Of a stretch of DNA of 64,000 nt, positions 58,452 through 64,000 are shown piece after piece (position 1 is the stretch's first letter; every line of letters starts with the position of its first letter). The stretch lies in NCBI GenBank assembly GCA_040386975.1, contig JAZKEO010000011.1, positions 124,001 through 188,000 of the forward strand, written 5' to 3'. The position numbers were made by a program, and so were the translations under genes. The notes under the pieces were generated by a model that did no database searches, was not told where the DNA came from, and saw only the letters and a program-made list of their open reading frames with translations. The stretch is from M2408 sp040386975. Its GTDB lineage: Bacteria > Bacteroidota > Bacteroidia > Flavobacteriales_D > Crocinitomicaceae.

Positions 58452-59336
58452 TTAATAAATCAACTCCAAACACTCTTCCAAAGCTTTTGGCTCATAGCCC
58501 AATTCTTTTTGAGCTTTCGAAATGTCAAAACCTGTGTTCAATGGTCTTTTTGCCGTTTGGTTTAAACTTGCTGAGGAAATTTCATCAATCAAGCTTTTAT
58601 CTAAGTTATAAAAATCAGCAATTTGTAGTGCAAAATTATACATGGAAACATATTCTTTTCCAGATAAATGGTAAATCCCCGTTTTAGATTTTTCGCAAAT
58701 AGCAATACATCCCCAAGCTAAATCTTCTGCCCAAGTTGGACAGCGGAATTGGTCGTTTACAACTTTTATTTCTTGCTTATTTGAAAGCGAATCTTTTACC
58801 CACAAAACAATATTGGAGCGAGAAAGGTTATTTCCTTGTCCAAACACAATGATTGTACGAGCAATCGACCAATTTTTGTATTCTGAAGAAATTAAAAAAT
58901 TCTCTGCTTGAACTTTCGATTCAGCATAATAACTCAAAGGATTCACCACATCCGTTTCGTTGTACATCCCTTTTGTGCCATCAAAAACAAAATCAGTTGA
59001 AACCAATAAGAAATGAGCAAAAAATCGCTTAGAAACATGAAAAAGCGAGTTTGTGGCATCTATATTTACTTCTTTACACAAATTTTTGTCGCTTTCACAT
59101 TGGTCAACGTTTGTAATCGCTGCTGTGTGAATGACGTGAGTTGGATAAAAAGCTTCAAAAACGCCATTTATTTCCAACTTATTAGTGATGTCCAAAGCAA
59201 AATAATTGCTTTCAGGACAATCTGGATTTCTGTTCTCTCCTTTTGATGTTGCTAAAAACTGTATTCCGTATTTTAGACACAATTTTACGATTTTTTGACC
59301 TAAAAGTCCGTTAGAACCTGTGATGAGTATTTTCAT
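58452..59336 (-). CDS. RmlD-like NAD(P)-dependent sugar reductase
   Basis: A 294-residue short-chain dehydrogenase of the dTDP-4-dehydrorhamnose reductase type. The Rossmann start is KILITGSNGLLGQKIV, followed by the HTAAITNVDQCESD segment. A YAESKVQAE motif (the YxxxK pair) and FRCPTWAEDLA match the RmlD family. It may serve a sugar-nucleotide pathway, but rmlB/rmlC homologues are absent here. It lies six bases downstream of the peptidase gene on the same strand. Confidence 0.85.
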   Translation of the reverse strand: MKILITGSNGLLGQKIVKLCLKYGIQFLATSKGENRNPDCPESNYFALDITNKLEINGVFEAFYPTHVIHTAAITNVDQCESDKNLCKEVNIDATNSLFHVSKRFFAHFLLVSTDFVFDGTKGMYNETDVVNPLSYYAESKVQAENFLISSEYKNWSIARTIIVFGQGNNLSRSNIVLWVKDSLSNKQEIKVVNDQFRCPTWAEDLAWGCIAICEKSKTGIYHLSGKEYVSMYNFALQIADFYNLDKSLIDEISSASLNQTAKRPLNTGFDISKAQKELGYEPKALEECLELIY

Positions 59337-59341
59337 GTATC

Positions 59342-61471
59342 TTACTTATTCTCCTCAATCACATAATTCAATACTTTTTCCATCAAATGAACGCGATCTT
59401 TACCACTTACATTATGTTTATGCATTGGGTAAGGGAAAAAGTCCATTTGAATTCCTAAATCAACGAATTTTTTAACCAAAGCAAAATTGTGTTGCATCAC
59501 AACAACATCGTCAATTGTTCCATGAATTAACAATAAATCTCCTTTTAAGTTTCCTGCATGTGTCAACAAACTTGCTTGTTTGTACCCTTCAACATTTTCT
59601 TCTGGTTGATCCATGTAACGCTCACCGTACATCGCTTCGTAAAATTTCCAATCCGTAACTGGTCCACCCGCAACACCAACTTTAAACGTTTCACCTTGAC
59701 GTAACATCAAAGAAGTGGTCATAAATCCACCAAATGACCAACCGTGAACAGCCAAACGATTACCATCAACATAAGGTAAAGATTTTAAGTAATCAACACC
59801 TGTCATTTGATCTTCCATCTCGATTGTTCCCAATTGACGGTGAATTCCACTTTCAAAAGCAAAACCTCTTTCTCCAGAACCACGGTTATCTAATGTGAAA
59901 ACTAAATATCCTTGATCTGCCATCCAATGCATCCATAAATTTGCACCATCCAACCATGAATTTGTAATCATTTGAGCGTGAGGCCCACCATAAACGTAAA
60001 CTAAAACTGGATATTTTTTTGAAGGATCAAAATTACTTGGCTTGATTAAACGTGTGTATAAATCAGAACCATCTTTCCCTTTGATAACTTTGATTTCTGT
60101 TGTTCCTAAAGCGTAGTCTTTTAATTTATTGTCTGAAGTCAACAAAGTCTTTTTCTCTGCCCCTGTTCCATCCAATAAAAGTGATTTCGAAGTAATGTCG
60201 TGACTTGAAAACTCATCAAAAAGCCACTTTGCATCCGATGAAACTTGAATGTGATGTGTTCCATCATTTTTTGTAAGCAAACGTTGTTTTCCATCTAAAG
60301 AAACTGCGTAATACATATTGTTTGTTGGGTTAGCTCCCGTTGCACAGAAAACAATTTCTTTTCCTTTGTTAATTGAAGTAACAATTTCTTTCGTAACAAA
60401 TTTATTTGCAGTCAATTGTTTGATTAATTTCCCTGTAATGTCATAATAATAAAGGTTATTAAATCCATCTCTTTCACTAATCCAAACAAAATTTGATGAC
60501 GCATCCGAAGGGAAAAAAGCTGGATGTTCTGGCTCAATCCATTTGTCATTTTGCTCTTCAAAAAGTGTTCTGACAAAATTTCCAGATTCAGCATTGTACA
60601 AATTCAACCACATGTGATTTTGACCACGATTAACCTCAGCAATGATGATGTGTTTTTCATCTGGCGTCCAAGAAACATTTGTCAAATAACTTTCAGACGA
60701 ACCTTTAGGTGTAATGAAAGCGGTATATTTTGTTTTAAAATTAAAAATTCCAATACGCGGTTTTTCAGATAATTGTCCAGCCATTGGATATTTGATGTTT
60801 TCCAATTTTCCTGGTGTTTCGTTGATGTCTAAAAGCGGATAATTGTGCACATCAGATTCATCTTTTTGAGCAAAAGCTAAAAAATTTCCGTTTGGTGACC
60901 AAAAAATTCCGTGTGTAATTCCAAATTCACTTCTTGCATACGTTTGTCCCGAAACGATATCTTGATTTTGATTGTTTGTTACAACAACTGTTTTTCCATC
61001 AGCCGTTCTAACTTGCAAATTGTTGTCAATCGTGTAAGCCAAATTCTCAACATTTTTTTGGTAACTCTGATTTGCAGCTTCTTCGTTCACTTCTAAAATC
61101 AAACGTCCAACTTTTGTTTTAGTATCATAACTGTAATAATGCGTACCATCATTTACTAAAAACACAAACTCATCTTTCCACTCAAAACCTGAGAACCAAG
61201 TTAATTTAGCTTTTAATGCAGCATTTAACTCATCAAGAGTCATCAGAACCTCTACTTTGTCTGTTTTTGCATCGCCTTTTTTTAGAACAATATATTTTTC
61301 AAGAAAAGTATATTGACTTGTGTTTGGAATCCATTGAAACATCGTCATTTGATCTGGTGCAAATTGTCTGTATTGTTGCGTAACAGATTCTTTCAGCGTT
61401 AGTTGCTTTTTCTGTGAGAAGCTTAAAAAACTAACTCCAATAAATAATAAGGTAAATACTTTTTTCATCAT
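59342..61471 (-). CDS. Exported S9 family (DPP-IV-like) peptidase
   Basis: A 709-residue serine peptidase with a signal peptide (about 1-20, ending LSFSQ). The N-terminal 440 residues form a beta-propeller of the DPPIV type. The C-terminal alpha/beta-hydrolase domain has the nucleophile in HGWSFGGF, the acid in LLIHGTIDDVV and a His near the end (YPMHKHNV). It is predicted to release X-Pro dipeptides or similar from peptides in the periplasm, supporting amino-acid scavenging. The reductase gene follows at six bases. Confidence 0.95.
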   Translation of the reverse strand: MMKKVFTLLFIGVSFLSFSQKKQLTLKESVTQQYRQFAPDQMTMFQWIPNTSQYTFLEKYIVLKKGDAKTDKVEVLMTLDELNAALKAKLTWFSGFEWKDEFVFLVNDGTHYYSYDTKTKVGRLILEVNEEAANQSYQKNVENLAYTIDNNLQVRTADGKTVVVTNNQNQDIVSGQTYARSEFGITHGIFWSPNGNFLAFAQKDESDVHNYPLLDINETPGKLENIKYPMAGQLSEKPRIGIFNFKTKYTAFITPKGSSESYLTNVSWTPDEKHIIIAEVNRGQNHMWLNLYNAESGNFVRTLFEEQNDKWIEPEHPAFFPSDASSNFVWISERDGFNNLYYYDITGKLIKQLTANKFVTKEIVTSINKGKEIVFCATGANPTNNMYYAVSLDGKQRLLTKNDGTHHIQVSSDAKWLFDEFSSHDITSKSLLLDGTGAEKKTLLTSDNKLKDYALGTTEIKVIKGKDGSDLYTRLIKPSNFDPSKKYPVLVYVYGGPHAQMITNSWLDGANLWMHWMADQGYLVFTLDNRGSGERGFAFESGIHRQLGTIEMEDQMTGVDYLKSLPYVDGNRLAVHGWSFGGFMTTSLMLRQGETFKVGVAGGPVTDWKFYEAMYGERYMDQPEENVEGYKQASLLTHAGNLKGDLLLIHGTIDDVVVMQHNFALVKKFVDLGIQMDFFPYPMHKHNVSGKDRVHLMEKVLNYVIEENK

Positions 61472-61481
61472 GTTTATTTTT

Positions 61482-62156
61482 TTACTTTCTATTAATCAAT
61501 TCATTAAAATAATTTTCCATTGGTTTTCCTGCTTCGTAACAATCCAAAATGATTTTGTCTAAATCAGCACTTAAAATTGTATCTACAGGAAATTCAGCAA
61601 AGAAATACCATTGTTTGTTAAAAATCAAAGGTTCAATTTCTCCAGCTTCTTTTAATTCTTTAGGTATAATTTTATTTTTTTCTCCTCTAATTTCTCCAAA
61701 AGTATCTACAAACTTTTTGCTTGTGTAAACGTCTTTAAATTTTTGTGGATTCCGAGCGATTCCTTCGCGAACGATAAGTAAATCTTCTTTTTCAATTTCA
61801 TAAACTCCGCCATAAACACGAACATGTTCTGGTGTCAACTCAAAATAAACGCCATTTACAGCCTTACTTTTTTTACCGTTCGGAGCAACAACTGCTGAAA
61901 CCATTAATTTATATGGACTTTTCTCTTTTGAAAAACGAATATCGCGGTTAATTCTAAAAATGCAATCTTTCGCAAGTAAATCGACATATCTTTTGTCTGT
62001 TTTAGTAACCTCCGAAATTAAATGCTGAACAAAGTCGCTGAAAGGTTTTTTGACGAAATTTTCGTATCGCTTGCGATTTAGATCAAACCAATCTTTGTTA
62101 TTATTTGGAGCTAATTCGATAAAAAAATCGATAAATTCTTTCTTAAAAAAGGACAT
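61482..62156 (-). CDS. DUF2461-family protein
   Basis: A 224-residue protein of the DUF2461 (TIGR02453) family. FFIELAPNNNKDWFDLNRKRYE, FRINRDIRFSKEKSPYKLMV and GVYFELTPEHVRVYGGVYE are typical. The family is found in bacteria and fungi and has no assigned function. It lies ten bases upstream of the peptidase gene on the same strand. A full TTTG-N20-TACTTTTA promoter precedes it, probably driving all three genes to 58.45 kb. Confidence 0.92.
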   Translation of the reverse strand: MSFFKKEFIDFFIELAPNNNKDWFDLNRKRYENFVKKPFSDFVQHLISEVTKTDKRYVDLLAKDCIFRINRDIRFSKEKSPYKLMVSAVVAPNGKKSKAVNGVYFELTPEHVRVYGGVYEIEKEDLLIVREGIARNPQKFKDVYTSKKFVDTFGEIRGEKNKIIPKELKEAGEIEPLIFNKQWYFFAEFPVDTILSADLDKIILDCYEAGKPMENYFNELINRK

Positions 62157-62173
62157 TTCACAGTTTTAGTCGA

Positions 62174-62205
62174 TAAAAGTAGTACTATTGACTATAAAAA
62201 ACAAA
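62174..62205 (-). promoter_or_regulatory. Promoter (TTTG-N20-TACTTTTA) for the DUF2461-peptidase-reductase genes
   Basis: On the minus strand a -33 TTTG (62202-62205) and a -7-like TACTTTTA (62174-62181) are exactly 20 bases apart, with a leader of about 15 bases. Confidence 0.65.
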
Positions 62206-62262
62206 TGAAAATGGATGAATGGTTAATAACTTGTTTGAATATTTAATAACCATTTCTTTCAC

Positions 62263-62515
62263 AAATCTTAAATCTTGCTAAAAGATTTAAGATTTACTCT
62301 TATTCTTTTCTTTTTCCGAAAAAGAAGAGTAAGAATTACGAAGACCAAACGTCAGTGCTGGGAGAACCAAAAGAATCCCGATAGCTATCGGGACGTCGCT
62401 ATTTATTCTTTCAATCACTCCAATCCTGAAAAACGACCACTTCGGCGAGCTTTCAGCTTCCTTGTGGTTCCCATTTTTCAGCTCATTCCATTCTTTACAG
62501 AATAAAAGGCGACCT
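62263..62515. repeat. Hairpin-rich intergenic element with 18-bp palindrome
   Basis: This fills most of the largest gene-free gap. It starts with a perfect 14-bp inverted repeat (AAATCTTAAATCTT at 62263-62276 with its complement at 62282-62295). It holds an 18-bp perfect palindrome TCCCGATAGCTATCGGGA (62376-62393) and pairs CTGAAAAA (62426-62433) with TTTTTCAG (62474-62481). GC is higher than the flanks. A 76-codon frame crosses it, but its low-complexity basic translation makes a real protein unlikely. It may be a REP- or MITE-like element. Confidence 0.6.
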
Positions 62516-62577
62516 TAGATTATCGTGAAAATATGTTTCTATTGAGCAAATCAATATTAACTTCTAAAATTATTTTA

Positions 62578-62585
62578 TACTTTTA
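62578..62585 (+). promoter_or_regulatory. -7-like element (TACTTTTA) for the acidic protein gene
   Basis: TACTTTTACAGAAAA here and before panB is identical over 15 bases and lies 15-20 bases before both start codons. This suggests a shared promoter type. Confidence 0.45.
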
Positions 62586-62600
62586 CAGAAAATAAAAAGC

Positions 62601-63086
62601 ATGAAACAAATTTCCTTTAGTAGTATTGAAAAAGCAATCCAAAAAATCGACAATTTAGATGACGACGCATTAGAAGTAATTTCTGAATCGTTTTCAAAAT
62701 CACAACCAACTTTACTTGGTTATGTTATGTCTGCTGCTTTGGAATACAAAAATGAAAAATTAGAGGGACTTTTGATTTATTATTTCTGCTTGATTTCAGA
62801 CGCTTTTGCTCATGAAGGAATCGAAGTAAGAGAAGTTACTGACGAAGACATCGATGCTTTTGAAGAACCATTTTTCGAAATGTTGGATTCTTATTTCGAC
62901 ACAGATGACGACGATATTTTAGAATCATTTTGCGACCAAACAGAACTTGCTCGTTTCATGGCAATGGAAATCAGCGTTGAAGACGAAGATGGAACGACTC
63001 TTGACGATGAAACAGCTACACAATTGTTTATCGTTACGATGGCACAAATTTCTTTGATGTCGAGAGCGATAAAATCAGCTAATTAA
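62601..63086 (+). CDS. Acidic hypothetical protein
   Basis: A 161-residue, very acidic protein without a signal peptide. It is mostly helical, with Asp/Glu-rich segments (FDTDDDDILESFCDQTE, EISVEDEDGTTLDDE) and one hydrophobic stretch (LEGLLIYYFCLISDAF). I do not recognise a family. It precedes the thioesterase gene, with a gap of 27 bases filled by TAGCTAAT words, so it may be co-transcribed with it. Confidence 0.72.
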   Translation: MKQISFSSIEKAIQKIDNLDDDALEVISESFSKSQPTLLGYVMSAALEYKNEKLEGLLIYYFCLISDAFAHEGIEVREVTDEDIDAFEEPFFEMLDSYFDTDDDDILESFCDQTELARFMAMEISVEDEDGTTLDDETATQLFIVTMAQISLMSRAIKSAN

Positions 63087-63113
63087 TCAATTAGCTAATT
63101 GGCTAATCAACTA
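63077..63113. repeat. TTAGCTAATT-type intergenic repeat
   Basis: CAGCTAATTAATCAATTAGC and TAATTGGCTAATCAACTAATG words fill the gap up to the thioesterase ATG. The family is the same as the palindromes before dut. Confidence 0.6.
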
Positions 63114-63521
63114 ATGAAAACTCCAAAAGAAATTGTTGATTTGATGCTTAAAATCGATGCTTTTAGTCAATGGCTTGGTGTTGAAATACTCGACATAAAA
63201 TTGGGTTTTTGTGTTTTAAAAGCGAAAGTTACAAAACACATGCTGAACGGGTTTTCAATCGCTCATGGTGGAATTTCGTATTCCTTAGCTGATTCTGCTT
63301 TGGCTTTTGCCTCAAATTCAAGAGGAAATCAAGCTGTAAGTATCGAAACTTCCATTTCACATATCAAAAAAGTGCTAGAAAATGATGTTTTGACAGCAAC
63401 TTGTATTGAAGTTCAGCGTGGAAAAACGATTGGACGTTATCGTGTTGAGGTCAAAAATCAAAGCAACGAACTCATTGCTATTTTCAATGGAACAATTCAT
63501 ATTTCTGATAAAATCTGGTAA
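63114..63521 (+). CDS. PaaI-type hotdog thioesterase
   Basis: A 135-residue hotdog-fold thioesterase. The catalytic segment is NGFSIAHGGISYSLADSALAF, with the HGG motif and an Asp on the following helix. Further on, VSIETSISHIKK and GRYRVEV match PaaI relatives. PaaI removes CoA from phenylacetyl-CoA-type esters; no paa genes are near, so the substrate is open. I chose the ATG at 63114; a TTG five codons earlier lies within the repeat. Confidence 0.9.
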   Translation: MKTPKEIVDLMLKIDAFSQWLGVEILDIKLGFCVLKAKVTKHMLNGFSIAHGGISYSLADSALAFASNSRGNQAVSIETSISHIKKVLENDVLTATCIEVQRGKTIGRYRVEVKNQSNELIAIFNGTIHISDKIW

Positions 63522-63613
63522 AAATTAAATCTTTGTTAAAATTTTTTACTTTTTCCTTGTGCGTGCTTAATTTTTTTTATCTTTAGAGTTGAAATTCACT
63601 TTTAAAGACACCT

Positions 63614-64000
63614 ATGGATAGCAAACGAACTACTGTTGACTTTTTTATCAGACAAACATGGCATAAAATTCACCGCATGTACAATCAAAAATCATTAGGC
63701 TCAGATATCTCCATTTCTGTTGGATATATTCTACTTATGATTGACAAAGAAGGAACTCCAAGTACACAACTTGGACCTAAAATGGGGATGGAACCTACAA
63801 GTTTATCTCGTACCTTAAAAACAATGGAAGACGACGGTTTGATTTTTCGAAAAGTTGATGATATTGATAAACGAAAAGTTTTTATTTTTCTAAGCGAAAA
63901 AGGTGTTGAAAAAAGAAGAATGGCAAGAGATGTCGTGTTGGACTTTGACAATAGATTAATCGAAAAAATACCAAAATCGAAGCTGAAAGTATATTTTGAA
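63614..64000 (+). CDS. MarR-family transcriptional regulator (3' end outside window)
   Basis: The frame from this ATG is open to the right edge (129 codons seen). It has a MarR winged-helix layout: VGYILLMIDKEGTPSTQLGPKM, the recognition helix LSRTLKTMEDDGLI and the wing FRKVDDIDKRKVFIFLSEKG. Only a few C-terminal residues are probably missing. A TATCTTTA -7-like element lies about 35 bases upstream. MarR proteins usually regulate efflux or fatty-acid genes next door, which lie outside this window. Confidence 0.9.
   Translation, partial: MDSKRTTVDFFIRQTWHKIHRMYNQKSLGSDISISVGYILLMIDKEGTPSTQLGPKMGMEPTSLSRTLKTMEDDGLIFRKVDDIDKRKVFIFLSEKGVEKRRMARDVVLDFDNRLIEKIPKSKLKVYFE

Noticed and set aside
62275..62505. 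Possible small gene of 76 codons
   Set aside because: It crosses hairpins and the 18-bp palindrome, starts in a TTG inside an inverted repeat, and its translation has no protein-like pattern. I treat the region as a repeat element.

Overview
This window comes from a low-GC Bacteroidota chromosome, most likely order Flavobacteriales (a Crocinitomicaceae/Fluviicola-like organism would fit, but cannot be proven here). The evidence is type IX secretion sorting domains (a type A tail on the 4.5 kb gene and a gliding-motility-type tail on the 41-44 kb gene), a TonB-dependent receptor with a carboxypeptidase-regulatory-like N-terminus, bacillithiol synthesis (bshC), families common in Bacteroidota (DUF2911, DUF4292, DUF4139/4140, LETM1-related biofilm protein), few Shine-Dalgarno sequences, and repeated Bacteroidota-type -7 elements (TAnnTTTG) before genes. 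No tRNA, rRNA, CRISPR array, prophage or complete insertion sequence was seen.

Layout. 0-8.4 kb: end of an ABC exporter, a cytosolic solute-binding-like protein, glycine dehydrogenase (gcvP), a large secreted adhesin-like protein of mixed base composition, and a small secreted protein made of six exact 18-residue repeats. 8.4-18 kb: sigma-54 (rpoN), a PAP2-like membrane protein, an M48 lipoprotein protease, a cyclase-family enzyme, bioD, an exported C1-type peptidase, a BlaI-type repressor, a LETM1-related protein and a TraB/GumN protein. 18-22 kb (minus): trpS, cysS, pgk. 22-28 kb (minus): a tightly overlapping four-gene operon that I read as an exopolysaccharide synthesis and export machine: a TolC-like outer-membrane protein fused to a TIM-barrel hydrolase-like domain, an HlyD adaptor, a zinc-ribbon/degenerate GGDEF protein and a processive family-2 glycosyltransferase. 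28-33 kb: bshC, a small secreted protein and the TonB receptor. 33-38.6 kb: a HigBA toxin-antitoxin pair with a palindromic operator, an RhlE-like RNA helicase, a Pif1-type helicase broken into two reading frames, and a secreted HExxH protein. 38.6-44 kb (minus): der, era and a large surface protein.

44-64 kb: DUF2911 protein, dut, a sugar nucleotidyltransferase, a TPR lipoprotein, a DUF4292 lipoprotein and an EnvC-like activator form a cell-envelope run of plus-strand genes. A radical SAM/SPASM enzyme, a secreted protein interrupted by a frame change, a DUF4139 protein, a DUF58 protein, panB, an RluA-type pseudouridine synthase, miaA, an RmlD-like reductase, a DPP-IV-like peptidase, a DUF2461 protein, an acidic protein, a PaaI-type thioesterase and a truncated MarR regulator follow.

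Points above ordinary gene content: (1) the exopolysaccharide operon is the best candidate for a little-described system; (2) several genes have a -7 element 3-8 bases before the ATG, which implies leaderless or nearly leaderless mRNAs; (3) two genes (miaA and the first gene of the exopolysaccharide operon) have no usable ATG/GTG/TTG at the position the protein needs and appear to begin with ATT; (4) several word-like intergenic repeat families occupy gene gaps, including a 29-bp perfect inverted repeat between era and der.
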